A stretch of DNA of 64,000 bases from Chrysophaeum taylorii (taxonomy: Eukaryota; Sar; Pelagophyceae; Pelagomonadales; Pelagomonadaceae), in the NCBI GenBank assembly GCA_029834535.1, contig JAQMWT010000650.1, positions 1 to 64,000 of the forward strand, read 5' to 3'. Positions 29,421 to 40,473 of the stretch are shown piece by piece. The notes beneath the pieces were generated by a model that saw only the letters and a program-made list of their open reading frames with translations, did no database searches and was not told the DNA's origin. How positions within the stretch are numbered: the stretch's first letter is position 1; each line of letters begins with the position of its first letter. A program made the position numbers and the translations under genes.

Positions 29421-30314
29421 CGCAAACCCAATCTCTAACCCCAGTAAGTTCAGCGTAAACCCGCACCCACTCGCCCCACTCTCCTTCGAGCTCGTCGCTC
29501 TCACCCCCGCCAATCTAAGCTGCTTTCATCCGCACACGCCGCTAAGCTTTGAGTTTACTCTAAAAGCCCCAGTAAGTTCACACTTGGTCTCAGTAAGTTC
29601 ACCTGGTCACTAAGTTCGCCTAGTCCCAATCTCCAACCCCAGTAAGTTCACCTGGTTCCAGTAAGTTCACCTGGTCCCAGTAAGCTAACCTATAGTGCGC
29701 GTGTAGACGCCGGGAGGGCTTATCGGTATTGCGCGCACGTGGAGGTAGTGGAGTCTTCGACCAAGAAGAGGATATCCTCGGGGTTGCCGATCGACAGAGA
29801 GCCACGTAGAGCTGGACGTGGCAGAAGACGGGCTTCGACAAGACTCTTGGCAAGAGGACGCCGACCTCGCGGGGCGTCTGGCCCTGGCTCTTGGTGATCG
29901 CTTGGCGTCGGCGGGCCTTAAGGGATACAGGTTGAGGAGCCTCGGTGACAACGACGATCGATCCGTATCTGGCCGTTGCAGTGGCCGTGCGACGGGTCGA
30001 GGTTCAGACCTTAAGCTCGCGCTCAAAGTCAGCATCCCGTTGGTTGTCAGGGAGTTGAAAACTCTGTAAAGAGCAGGCGTCGTCTTCCGACCCAGCCTAG
30101 TCAGCCGAAAAGAACTCCGACGCTCTCTCCGGGAAAAAGGCCGCGGTCATGCGCGAGTTGTCAGCATTGACAACGTCGTTTCGACGGGGCGTGAGAAGGG
30201 CGCGCTGAAAGAGCCGCCGCGGGTCGTGGAAACGGTCTGCGAGGTCGCCGTAGCGGCGGAGGATCGGCGGCTGGCTGGCTCGCGGGCCTATCTGATCCTT
30301 ACCCTAAATCGAGG

Positions 30315-30647
30315 GACAAACAACATCATGCTCCCCACACACACCCCCCTCTTAGCAGTCGACATTTAAAGACAAACAACGGGGCCCGTCCTCTCTTCGC
30401 CTGCCCCACGCCTCGGCGATGACCCCGACTAGGTCCCGCGCACATCTCCGCCCGTCAGGCACATCCCTCATACCCCACAAACCCACCCACATCCTTCATG
30501 CGCCCCACACACACCCCCGTCTTAGCAGTCGACATTTAAAGACAAACAAACAAACTACTAGGTCCCGCGTACTTATCTCCGCCCGTCAGGCTCATCACTC
30601 ATACCCCACAAACCCACCCACATCCTTCATGCTCCCCCCACACACCC
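30315..30647 (+). repeat. Cluster of truncated LINE tails
   Basis: Successive tail copies end CTTAGCAGTCGACATTTAAA near 30370 and 30540, and a third is cut by the LTR at 30648. The middle one (from about 30377) also contains the last codons seen at 3864-3914 (SSPAPRLGDDPD), tying the tails to the LINE-type ORF. Each ends in GACAAAC-type repeats. Confidence 0.6.
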
Positions 30648-30980
30648 TGTGGTGGAAACTCCGCTCACCCGCCCCTCTTCGCCTAACCGTCGGTCACAAC
30701 GTGACCGCTCAACGGTCCTGAACCACGGGTGGTTCCACCACACGTCCAACCAAGCGCTCACACTCCGCTCACGCCATGCTGTCGAACATTTAATTGAGGG
30801 TAATTTCAAGAAGACAGCAAGAAAGCAATACAAATGCCCGGTACATAGGGTTCAGTGGAAGCGCAGGTGAGGGTGTCAAGATGACACCCCCCCCCATAAT
30901 TGCAAGGTCAGTACCAGGGCAACAACCAGGGTAAGTCATGTGGCAGGCACGCGAGTGGTGGAATGGGCGTTACTGCCACA
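30648..30980 (-). repeat. Solo gypsy LTR
   Basis: 333 bp from TGTGGTGG to CTGCCACA, closely related to the LTRs of the gypsy element at 56558-58932. No gypsy coding sequence adjoins. It interrupts a LINE tail, whose end TCTTAGCAGTCGAC resumes at 30990. No target duplication is visible. Confidence 0.7.
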
Positions 30981-31069
30981 TATATATATATCTTAGCAGT
31001 CGACATTTAAAGACAAAGAAAAAAACAGAAAAACGGACGTTCCCGGACCCCCCGTGCCGGAAACAAAGT

Positions 31070-31830
31070 ACCGGCGCCGGAGGCGCCGAAGAGGCGCCGA
31101 AGAGGCGCCGAAGAGGCGCCGAAGAGGCGCCGAAGAGGCGCCGAAGAGGCGCCGAAGAGGCGCCGAAGAGGCGCCGAAGAGGCGCCGAAGAGGCGCCGAA
31201 GAGGCGCCGAAGGCCCCGAAGGCGCGCCGAAGGCGCCGAAGGCGCCGAAGAGGCGCCGAAGGCGCCGAAGAGGCGCCGAAGGCGCCAAAGCGCCGAAGGC
31301 CCCAAAGCGCCGAAGGCCCCAAAGCGCCGAAGGCGCCAAAGCGCCGAAGGCGCCAAAGCGCCGAAGGCCCCAAAGCGCCGAAGGCCCCAAAGCGCCGAAG
31401 GCCCCAAAGCGCCGAAGGCCCCAAAGCGCCGAAGGCCCCAAAGCGCCGAAGGCCCCAAAGCGCCGAAGGCCCCAAAGCGCCGAAGGCCCCAAAGCGCCGA
31501 AGGCCCCAAAGCGCCGAAGGCCCCAAAGCGCCGAAGGCCCCAAAGCGCCGAAGGCCCCAAAGCGCCGAAGGCGCCGAAGCGCCGAAGGCGCCGAAGCGCC
31601 GAAGGCGCCGAAGGCCCCAAAGCGCCGAAGGCGCCGAAGGCCCCAAAGCGCCGAAGGCCCCGAAGGCCCCAAAGCGCCGAAGGCCCCAAAGCGCCGAAGG
31701 CGCCGAAGGCCCCAAAGCGCCGAAGGCGCCGAAGGCCCCAAAGCGCCGAAGGCGCCGAAGGCCCCAAAGCGCCGAAGGCGCCGAAGGCCCCAAAGCGCCG
31801 AAGGCGCCGAAGGCCCCAAAGCGCCGAAGC
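31070..31830. repeat. GC-rich minisatellite of 11-bp and 17-bp units
   Basis: The first part is GAGGCGCCGAA repeated about a dozen times. The second is mostly AAAGCGCCGAAGGCCCC (17 bp) and relatives with GGCGCCGAA insertions. Neither unit length is a multiple of three, and all frames on both strands stay open for over 250 codons, giving meaningless Arg/Lys/Ala/Pro text. The degenerate margin runs on to about 32000. Confidence 0.9.
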
Positions 31831-32184
31831 CTTCGGGGCCGGCGCTGGAGGCGCCAAAGGCGCCGAAGGCGCCAGCGGCTTTGGCGGCGCCGGTGACGCC
31901 GCCGCCGGAGGCCCCGGCGGCTTTGGCGGCGCCGAAGGCTTTAGTGGCGCCCTCCAGCGCCGTGGCGGCTTTTGTGGAGCCCTCCGGCGTCTCGGCACCT
32001 CCGCGCCGCTAAAGCCGCTTCTTCGACACCGGCGGCTCACGCCGCGTAGAAGGACCCTTTCGCGGCCTTCTGGCACGAGGCTACGGGGTCGGCCCGAGGT
32101 TGCTAACCGATGGGTGATGCTTTTCTTACTTGTTAATGTCAGCTTGTTCCCCCGGCCGCGGACGGCCGGCGGCTTAGGGGCGGT
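31831..32184. other. Decayed edge of the minisatellite
   Basis: GC-rich GGCGGCTTTGGCGGCGCC-like sequence grading into unique sequence. No gene seen. Confidence 0.4.
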
Positions 32185-32210
32185 TCCAGGGCGTGCTCGC
32201 GGTGTTCGGA

Positions 32211-33578
32211 TTAGTTGCTGCTCGCGATGCGCGGCCGTTTGGCAGCGGGGCGAAATCGGGGTCGAACGTGTCGTCGATCTCCTTTCGGAAATTGTGGAGT
32301 TTGCTCTTGAGATTGGGAAATTCCGGCGGGAGATTCCGGGAGTTTGGAGATCTGACTGACTCGGTCGTCGATGTAGTTGGCCTTCATGCCGCCCTTCGCT
32401 TCGAAGGCCTTGGGCATCGGATCCGATGGGTTCTTGTGCTTCATGTACAACATCGCAAGGTAGCGGCGTACGAAGCCGAGGAGTTTGGTGGCAAGTGCGC
32501 GCTTTGCCAATTTCCATGTTCGACGATGCCAATCCCTTGATTTCGGCGTCGGTTCCCATAAACCTGACATACTTGAAGATTCTCGTAGCGTGCTTGTCCT
32601 GGCGTCATGGTGGGAGGCAATTTATGTCCTAACCACCCGACAACGACATCCACGGCGGCGACGCCACTGAGTTTGTCGAGGTCGAATGAGGGTGCTGCGC
32701 TGGAACGCACGAGCATGTTGTTGACTGTTGGAGGAGCGGTCGCGTGAGTGCAGGCCGGGAAGACGGAGGGTGGGAGAGGGCCTCGAGATTGCATGACCAA
32801 AGGCGGCATGACTGCCGCCGGCGTGGGCGGGGGCACGACAACGGCTGTGGGCGCCGGTGCGGGGATTGGTGCATTCGCGATCCGCTCGGGCTGAGGCACG
32901 ACAGGGGCCGGGGCCAAGGCCGGGACCGACGCCGATGCCATCGCGGGAGGCGGCGGCGGTGGTGGAAGCGGAGCGACGGGGTTGTGCGCTGCTGGAGGCG
33001 GCAGCGCCGGTGGAGGCGGCAGGTGGCTGCTCCGGTGGCTCGATTGGCTGCAGTTGCGGTGGTTGGGCTGGCTGCGCGACTCCAAAGTTATCGAGCAGGC
33101 ACCCAACCATCATCTGCAGCTGATCGAACTTTCCGTGGAGTTGATCGAACTTCCCGTGGAGTTGATCGACCTTTCCGTGGAGCTCGCGGTTTTCGTTGCG
33201 CTGGCGAGCCATCTCACGATCCTCATCGCCCGAGATCCAGCGGCCTGTGAGGTGAAGGTTGGCCTCGTCGAACGCAGAGCGAATTTTGCGGCTCCATTGG
33301 CGAAGGACGGCGTCGGGCGCGCCGTACTGCGCACTAAAGATATGATTGACGGCGTCTCGAAGCTTAAGGTTAACGAACAGGAAATAATTGCCGTCCTGCC
33401 GCTCGGGGTAGTACATGACGATGCTGGCGAAGGCCGCCGTGATGAGGCTCCACAGCTTCCCGTCGCGTTGATATTCTTCGGGGTGCTGGGTGTCGATCTG
33501 AAGCACGGCTTTTATGACATCGACGAGCTTGTCGGGGTCAACGCCGAGGGCGAGGATGACGTCGATGGACGCCGGCAC
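32211..33578 (-). pseudogene. Crypton-associated coiled-coil ORF, frameshifted
   Basis: It begins 22 bases after the recombinase stop. The frame 33578-32900 has a helical domain (DPDKLVDVIKAVLQ, YYPERQDGNYFLFVNLKLRD), then a perfect heptad-like repeat HGKVDQLHGKFDQLHGKFDQ, then a Gln/Pro-rich tract. Frame changes follow: a long Pro/Ala linker (33000-32760), then LSGVAAVDVVVGWLGHKLPP and finally KSRDWHRRTWKLAKRALATK (about 32540-32480). The last part could be a GCR1_C-like DNA-binding module, which some Cryptons carry, but that is a guess. Order and spacing suggest the recombinase and this ORF were one protein or a two-gene unit. Confidence 0.4.
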
Positions 33579-33599
33579 GGGACCGCGGGGTATTTGGCC

Positions 33600-34721
33600 T
33601 CAAGCCGGCTTGCGCCAGCCCGCGAGGATGATAGCGCCCGGCATGACTTGGCAGTTCAACTTCCGGAAGTATTCGAAGAATGCTGAGACAGAGCGAAGCT
33701 CGTGTCCCGTCACCATTGCGCAGTGCTCGAGGGCCAGCGAGCCGGCAAGATACTCGCAGACACCGTGGCGGAAGCTAGCCGCGGAGGCGTTGTCGGGAGG
33801 CTTGTCGTCGCCGCCAGTAATTTCGACGGCTTCGAAGCTGCGAGCACGCGAGCCTCGGGCCGCCGTTGGGGAATGCGGCAACAGGTCCTTGGCGTATCGC
33901 CCGATCCTCTTCGCGGAGCTGTCGGTGTTGGCGAGGTCGGGGAAGAGCCAGCGAGTGCCGTCGTCCTCCTGGACTTCGAGGCGATTGAGGACCATGTTGT
34001 CGGCAAAGGACGTAAGAATGCAGCGTTCCCACCCGTTCCCCGCAATCCAGGCAGTGAGCTTGGTCTTCGAGACCTTGGACTGCGGCACCGTGATGAACCA
34101 CGCGTTGAACTGGACGTCGAAGCGTCCCACGTTTCCTAGCGCCATCCACCTGGGCTCGCTCGATCGAGCCCCTGCCATCCAGAGGCCGTGGATCGTGTGG
34201 ATGCGCTTGGCGGGTTCCTGGCTGCCCTTCCGAGCGTAGGCCCGGACAATGCGGTCAATTTGGCAAGGGTAGATAGCTGGAGCCGTGTGGTCCTCATCTT
34301 CGCCCGCCGCCATCGAGCGTTGAGACTTGATGCGCTGGATGTTGTGGCGTATACCACGACACCAGACGGCCCATTCCGTGCGCGAATCCGAGTTGAGACA
34401 CATGAGGAAGTCTTTAACGTCCGCCGCCGCTCCCCGAACGTCGAACCTGGTCTTGGCGGCCCGGAGGACGATGCCCAAAATGTCGAGGATGCTCGTCGTT
34501 CCGAGGCTCGTTTCCTCGACGAGATAGAAGGCGAAGCGTTCCCAAACCCTTGGCGCCGCCAAGACCGCAACGTCCACATCGCTGAAGGGGCCCCGGGGCC
34601 GGTCGCCTTTGCCGTTGGCGAAAGCATTGAAGTGCCGAATCGCGTTCGTTCGAGCTCGGTCGCGGTCTCCAGACATTCCTGCGCTCCCGATGGTTCCGCT
34701 GGGAACCGCGGCGCCGCTCAT
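33600..34721 (-). CDS. Crypton-type tyrosine recombinase
   Basis: 373 codons from ATG at 34721. It resembles a tyrosine recombinase: the N-terminal helical core-binding half, then GLWMAGARSSEPRWMALGN with the first catalytic Arg (Arg186), SFRHGVCEYLAG with the second Arg (Arg318), VTGHELRSVSAFFEYFR with His340 and the nucleophile candidate Tyr351. The His usually three residues before the second Arg is not evident. Such enzymes move Crypton elements by site-specific strand exchange rather than by DDE chemistry. No reverse transcriptase is nearby, which favours Crypton over DIRS/Ngaro. The frame is intact along the whole catalytic region. No termini could be defined. Confidence 0.6.
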   Translation of the reverse strand: MSGAAVPSGTIGSAGMSGDRDRARTNAIRHFNAFANGKGDRPRGPFSDVDVAVLAAPRVWERFAFYLVEETSLGTTSILDILGIVLRAAKTRFDVRGAAADVKDFLMCLNSDSRTEWAVWCRGIRHNIQRIKSQRSMAAGEDEDHTAPAIYPCQIDRIVRAYARKGSQEPAKRIHTIHGLWMAGARSSEPRWMALGNVGRFDVQFNAWFITVPQSKVSKTKLTAWIAGNGWERCILTSFADNMVLNRLEVQEDDGTRWLFPDLANTDSSAKRIGRYAKDLLPHSPTAARGSRARSFEAVEITGGDDKPPDNASAASFRHGVCEYLAGSLALEHCAMVTGHELRSVSAFFEYFRKLNCQVMPGAIILAGWRKPA

Positions 34722-34745
34722 GTTTTGTCGATCCGCGTATATATA

Positions 34746-35368
34746 TAGACTACGTCCGTCGACTCACCCCGCGTTCGACTTGGCGACCTCCTCGACTTGG
34801 TCGTCCACGACTTGGTCGCACCCCGCGTTCGACTTGGCGACCTCCTCGACTTGGTCGTCCACGACTTGGTCGTGTCCTACGACTTTGGGGCGTCGGACGT
34901 TTGGCTCGGCTTTGGCTTTGTCGTCGCATCTATATCCCCACCCTATACTTTGGTTTGAAAATGCCGCGAACGTTGGGCTTCGCGACTCTTCCCCCGGTCC
35001 TTCCCCTCTGGTCTTCCGCATAGGAAGCCACCACTTCTAACGTACCGTCCGGAAACGTCCGCCAACACAGACAGACAGACAGACAAACATCTGTCGATTA
35101 GTAGTAAGGATAATTTCTCTCTCTCTCTCTCTCTCCCTCTCTCTCTCTCTCCCTCTCTCTCTCTCTCTCTCCCTCTCTCTCTTCAACGGAACTAATGGGA
35201 GCTACATACTACAATAGTACAAAACACATACATCTAGACGGACACAGATATGCACATCCCTCATACCCCACAAACCCACCCACATCCTTCATGCTCCCCA
35301 CACACACCCCCCTCTTAGCAGTCGACATTTAAAGACACAGATATGCACGCTCAAAATCTCGTAAAAAG
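34746..35368. repeat. Tandem duplication, Helitron 5' end, CT-rich tract and LINE tail
   Basis: A 53-bp unit (CACCCCGCGTTCGACTTGGC...) is duplicated at about 34766-34871. A Helitron-A 5' terminus on the minus strand (TCCTTACTACTAATCGACAG) ends at 35110. A (CT)n tract with CCCT interruptions covers 35117-35182. A truncated LINE tail ending CTTAGCAGTCGACATTTAAA lies at 35250-35337. No gene. Confidence 0.6.
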
Positions 35369-35524
35369 CACCAGCCTGTCCCAGTGACACGCCACTGACA
35401 CACCACGCACGCGCCACGCACGCGCCACGCACGCGCCACGCACGCGCCACGCACGCGCCACGTCGCCTGTCCTGACACTAGGTCACATGCCACGTTCACT
35501 TCACACACACATGACACTCATGCG
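35369..35524 (+). repeat. Copia-3 5' LTR
   Basis: 156 bp including five tandem copies of an 11-bp unit (ACGCGCCACGC). The 3' LTR has three, which accounts for the 22-bp length difference; otherwise the two are nearly identical. Confidence 0.8.
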
Positions 35525-35583
35525 GTTATGAGGCCCATGTTGTTCGTGTTCTAGCACGACGCTACCACTTGCGCGCGAGTGTC

Positions 35584-36561
35584 ATGTCGGCCACCGAGCT
35601 CAAGGACGCACGGAAGCGCCTGCCGGACATCGTCAACCAGCTCCGCACTTTCAACCCCGACGGTGATGCGGTGGAGGACGCGACGCACCTGCGACACCTC
35701 GAACAGGACGTCGTGGACTACGCCCAGTTCCTGGCTGACGCCACCGGCCCCATCAGGCTCCCACCGTTGACGCCCGAAGCCGACCTGTTCCTGCTCTGCC
35801 TCCTGCGCCGCGGCACCGCGGCGGAGGCGCAGCGCATTGTCGACTGCTGGCAGACTGGTGCCGACGCTTTGGACCGCCTACGCCAGCGCTTCGCCTTCAA
35901 CAGCAAGACCGAACTCCGCCAGCATCTGCACGATCTGTCCTTCGTCTCGTTCGGCACGCCCGACCTTTACCTCGCGGCCTTCGAACGTAACATCACGGCC
36001 CTTGAGGCACTGGGCGACACATTCACCGACACGGATCGCATGCTCTACTTCCTCGAGGGCCTCAAGGGACCCAAAGGGGGGGGTGACCTGGCGGAATCCC
36101 ACCGTCTTCTCGCGATTGAATCCGCCCGGACAGGCACCTCGTACGACACCTTCATTAAGGTCTTCACCACGTACTGCCGCAACGCCGATATCAGCCGCGG
36201 CGGCTCTCGCGCACGCGCCCGCCAGACCGCCGCGCAAACTGCTGCCCCGCCCGGCCGCACCACGCTCAACTACGACTTCCGTCCGGACTGGACCCCAGTC
36301 CCGTTCTGCAGCAAGTGCTACGGGCTCTTTCACACCGCCCGCATATGCCCTGCCGACATCACGAGCCGTGTGCCGTGCGGAATCTGCCGCTTCCCCACCC
36401 ACACCACCGACAACTGCGCGCTCAAGACTCCCGGCTGGCAGCCCGGAGACGTCCTCTCGATCCGCGACCTCCGCAAGTTGAGGACTTTCCGCTCCCGGGA
36501 CGTGCCACCCGCCCGCCGCGCCGCCCCATCAGGCGCCCCCGCCGGCCCCGCAGGCACCTGA
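35584..36561 (+). CDS. Copia-3 Gag with two zinc knuckles
   Basis: 325 codons from the ATG at 35584, 60 nt after the 5' LTR. The helical N-terminal and capsid-like region contains LRQRFAFNSKTELRQHLHDL and FTDTDRMLYFLEGLKG, the latter typical of copia Gag (UBN2-type). Two CCHC knuckles follow: CSKCYGLFHTARIC and CGICRFPTHTTDNC. Just before them is TTLNYDFRP, an echo of the TETSLNY motif but not at nucleotide level. The stop is at 36559-36561, and pol continues in another frame. Confidence 0.85.
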   Translation: MSATELKDARKRLPDIVNQLRTFNPDGDAVEDATHLRHLEQDVVDYAQFLADATGPIRLPPLTPEADLFLLCLLRRGTAAEAQRIVDCWQTGADALDRLRQRFAFNSKTELRQHLHDLSFVSFGTPDLYLAAFERNITALEALGDTFTDTDRMLYFLEGLKGPKGGGDLAESHRLLAIESARTGTSYDTFIKVFTTYCRNADISRGGSRARARQTAAQTAAPPGRTTLNYDFRPDWTPVPFCSKCYGLFHTARICPADITSRVPCGICRFPTHTTDNCALKTPGWQPGDVLSIRDLRKLRTFRSRDVPPARRAAPSGAPAGPAGT

Positions 36562-39500
36562 GCCTGCGCCGACCTCTGCCGCGGCCGCCCGCCGCACCAC
36601 CGACGCCTGTCGGACCGGTTACACCATCTGCGCCTTTATGGCGCGTGGAATCGAGCCACCGTTGGTCTCTCCCGGCGCCCTTCACCTGACGTTGACGTTG
36701 CTCTTCGTGGCCGCCGGGGCTATGCTCGGTCTCTGCCTCGACGGCCGTGTTGCGCTGCCCGCTCTCCTCTCGTCCCCGGCCTTGCATGCGTCCTCCGCAC
36801 TGTCTCATTCCCGCTCCTGTGCAGCACTACGGCTCGGGCAGCCCGTGCCCGCGCGGCGCCACCAGACGACTACGAGGAGTGGCTCGTCGACTCCGCCTGC
36901 GACAACCACACGCGGCCCGAGTACAGCACGGTGGTCTCCTACACGAAGACGTGGCTGTCCTGGCTCCCGGGCGGCTTCTTCGACGGTGGACGCCACAGCC
37001 ACACTGTCAGTGGACGTCATCGAGAACGTCACGCTCCAGACTACGGACGGACACATCGACGTCACCATCGCTGCAGCCATTACGCCCTCGCTCCCGCGGC
37101 TCTTCTCGGTCGACCAGTTCGACAAGAGCGGGGGGCGCTTCATCAGCGGGTCGCGCCCTCGCCTCGAGACGAGCGACGGCAAGATCATCCCCCTCATCAA
37201 GCGAGGAAAGGACTACGTGCTCATCACCCGGCGCACGGGGACCGAACCGGCGACGGCCGGCACTGCGGCCGTCACCGCCGCGGCCCCCGCCGCCGCCGCC
37301 GTAGCCGCCGCCGCCGCCGCCGCTGCCGGACGCCGGCTCGCGCCGCGCGCTGTCTATGGCTCGGCTTTCGTCTCCTCCCTCGTCGCGACCGCGGTCTTGG
37401 CCGGCGCTATGGCTGCTGTGGCGTCGAGCCATGCCGTTGGGGCGGCAATGCTGCAGCACCCGAGCGCACGGCCGGTCGGCCCGGTCCTCATGCCGGGCCT
37501 CCGCCTCGACGACGTCAGCGCCCATCAGATGCTCGGCCACGCCAGCGATGACCGCCGGGACGCCGCCCTGAAGCGGCTCGGCCTTCCCGCTGTCGGGGAA
37601 AGCCGGCACCCCATCTGCTGCACCCTCGGCCGCTTACGCAAGGCGCCCACGCATTCCACGACGACGAGCGCGACCACGGCATCCGACGGGGCCGTCGTTG
37701 AGGTCGACTTGCAAGGCCCCTTCAACCCGCCGACACTCGGAGGGGCGCGGTATGGCCTCGACTTCGCCTTTCGGCGCCCGGCTCGCCTGGCGAGCTCGCT
37801 CATTGCCAAGAAAAACGACGCGGCGGGGGAGCTCCCCGTGCTCCTCGCGTCCGCGCGCGCGGCTGGGTTGCACCCAACTACCCTCCGCGCGGACTTGGGG
37901 GGCGAGCTCGACAACCCGCACTTCCGTTCTACGGCCGCCGCCTCCGGCCTCGCCGTCGAGTACGTCGTCCCCGAACGCCACGTCAACGCCGCCGAGAACG
38001 CCCACATCCGGATTCTGGACGTGGCGCGTGCCAACGACGTCTTGGTCCGGAACGTGCTCCATCCCAAATTATGGGGCTATTCCTACCTCTACGCCGTCCG
38101 TCACGTGAGCGTCGTCGGCGGCTACATCGGCGAGCACGAGGACATTAGCGGCATGGCGCCCTACGGCTCGCTCGTTGCCTACCGCGTCGACGCCGCGAAG
38201 AACACCGAACGCGCATTGATCGGGATATACCTAGGATGTCGGCCCGAGGCCGGTCCCGGGGCCGTCTACGTTGTTCCAGCGCCGCGATCGGGCTGCGTCC
38301 AGGACGACCTTCGCCTCGTGCGCACGACCGCGACCGTCCGCTTCCTCGCCGCACCGGGCACGCCTGCTACGACCGACTTGCTCCGCACCACTCTCAACAG
38401 CTTGTGTGCCGCGGCCACAGCCCCGCTCGCGGACGCCGGCGCCCCGACGCCGCCACCGCCCCCACCCCCTACCTTGACCCAAGCCTGCAAGATTGCGCAG
38501 GCGTACGCGACCGCGACGTCGGCGGGCGAACCCGCCCCCGACCACGCCCCGCTACCGGGCCCGGGCTTGTTCGACGACGATCAGGACCCTGCCCTTTGGC
38601 ACGAGGCGCTGCCCTCGACCTTCGTCTTCGACTACGGACCCCCCGACCCGACGGCTCCCCGATCCCTTCGGGAGGCCCGTGGCCGCCCGGACGCGCCTGG
38701 CTGGACGGCGGCCGTCCTCGAGGAACACGGCGCCTTCTTCCAATTCGAGGCCATCCGCGTTGTAGCCGCCCGTGACGTCTCTGATGACGCCGTGGTCGTC
38801 GGCTGCATTACCGCCCTCGCCGTCAAGCGCGATGGCACGCAGAAGGTTCGCTTCTGCTACGACGGGGCCCAAGCCAAACGGACCGAGACTGCGCATGCGC
38901 TCGCCGTCCCGGAGGACCACGAACATGCGCCTTGTACCGTCACTGCGGTTTCACCCTCGTGCGCGTCGCCATGCGCTGACAACAATGCCGTGCTCGTCTT
39001 CGTGGCCGTCTGCAACCGCTACGGCTATGTCGCCTGCGCTGGGGACGCTCGGTGCGCCTACCTCCAATCTCACCCACTCCTGCCTCATGAACGCCGCTAC
39101 ATGCGCCCGCCTCGCCACATCGGCGACTACATGGCAGACCTTCCTCCGGACCAACGATACGACCCGGCTCGGTCGCTGTGGCTCACGCTCAAGCCTGTCT
39201 ACGGCCAGCCCCATGCGGGCCGCAAGTGGTATGAGAGGTTCGTCGAGTACCTCGGCCTTCTTGGCTTCCTCGAATCGCCGTACCACCCCTGCTTCTTCTA
39301 CCGCTATGAAGATACTGGGCCGCCGACGGTACTCATCGGCGTTGTCGACAACATTCCGCTCGCGGGCCAACCGGACGCCGTGGCTGAAGTACGCGCTGCG
39401 CTCAGCGATCGTTTTGTGATGACGTGGGAAGACGTCGCTCACGACATCTGCGGCATCACCCTCGACTACCGTGCCGATGGCTCTGTCTTCGCCCACCAGC

Positions 39501-40343
39501 GCCCGTACATCGACAAGGTCCTCGGCCACCTCGGCTACGGCTCGATCACGGTCGGGCCTGCCACACCCATGCACCTGGACTTCAACGTCGACCCCAACGT
39601 CCCCGACAAGACTGCCGACGGCGGCGACGTCCGTGCCGCGCTCGCCATCAACCCACGCGAGGCCCTTGGTCTGCTCATGTTCACGCGGGCGACGTTGCCC
39701 ACCTTCGCGCGCATGGTTCGCGTCCTGGCCACCGTCGTCAACGTGTGGTCCGAGCGCCACGCTCGGGCCCTCGACCGTGCCCTGCGCTGGCTCGCGGCTC
39801 ACCGGGACCTTGGCATCCTGTTTTCTGCTGCCTACCGAGGCGCCTTCCACCTCTCTGCTTATGCGGACGAGAGTCTTGGCTGTGAGCTCGCTCGCGGTGC
39901 GCACGGCTCTGCCCTCTCGCGCCTCGGTGGTGCCGTTCTCCTCCAGGGGGCCTGCGTCTCCGGGGCCAGTCGGCGCGTCTCTGCGACATGCCACAGCACG
40001 CCTGAGATTGCCATCTTAGCCCTGTCTCACACTGTCCGTCGCCTTCTTGGCGTGCGCCACCTCATCCAGACCTCGAGGGGTCCGGCCGCCTCGCACCACG
40101 GTATGGTGTGATAACCAACCGGCACTGAAGATCGTCCGTCGCCGTCTTCTGTCGCCTAACTTGCGCCATCTGCGTATCGCCCTCAATGCCCTCATTTGCG
40201 CAGTTGATACGTACGACTGTGCCTACAAGTACGTCAAGACCAAGCTCAATTACGCCAACGTCTTCGTTTCCAACGAGGACGCTGACCTCTTCGACCGCGA
40301 TACTGCCTTCCTCACCGGTCATGTTACCCCTGACCTCTCCTAG
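36562..40343 (+). CDS. Copia-3 Pol: protease, integrase, reverse transcriptase, RNase H
   Basis: The protease core EEWLVDSACDNHTRP (about 36879-36923) lies in a different frame from the main 1157-codon frame, which becomes coherent from about 36990. Integrase: SAHQMLGHA, ICCTLGRL (zinc region), VEVDLQGPF, LRADLGGELDN and HVNAAENAH (D, D, E). Reverse transcriptase: AGDARCAYLQSH (motif A Asp), TLKPVYGQPHAGRKWYERF, IGVVDNIPLAG (motif C). RNase H: LSAYADESLG, CHSTPEIAILA, then after a frame change at about 40105 CDNQPALKIV. Motif C reads VVDN where copia has YVDD, so the second catalytic Asp is Asn. Two frame breaks and this substitution suggest an inactive copy. Confidence 0.82.
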
Positions 40344-40473
40344 ACTCCTGGGGAGGTCCTACCTCGCTCTGCTCTTGTTCTTTCTTTTTCGCGCCCTTCC
40401 GCTGCGCTTCGCTCCTTTCACGTGCCTCCTGCAGCCCTCTCTTCGCACCTGATCGCTTCGCTGGATGGGGAGG

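Larger units (their letters stand above)
28634..30314 (-). mobile_element. Helitron-A non-autonomous unit carrying two retroposons
   Basis: The left end is the family terminus (plus-strand CAAGTGCAGGCCAGTAAG), followed by the GTAAGTTCACCT-type subterminal repeats and a degenerate copy of the Pif1-like helicase C-terminus (29700-30300) ending at TGATCCTTACCCTAAATCGAG. Retroposon copies at about 28651-29024 and 29130-29420 interrupt it. The right end runs into LINE tail sequence at about 30315, so the 5' terminus is missing. The helicase sequence is multiply frameshifted. Confidence 0.65.

Noticed and set aside
30938-32559. Very long open frames on both strands (473 and 529 codons) rich in Arg, Lys, Pro, Ala, Gly
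   Set aside because: They are produced by the 11/17-bp minisatellite, which has no stop triplet in any frame. No domain, no consistent codon bias and all frames are equally open.
35117-35182. CT-rich tract as a polypyrimidine promoter element
   Set aside because: A simple-sequence repeat with no gene at the expected distance in either direction other than the copia-3 LTR. No support for regulation.
36262-36290. TTLNYDFRP in copia-3 Gag as a ninth copy of the TETSLNY motif
   Set aside because: The peptide resembles the motif and sits before the zinc knuckles, but its nucleotides (ACCACGCTCAACTAC) do not share the conserved 21-mer. Kept as a possible functional parallel only.
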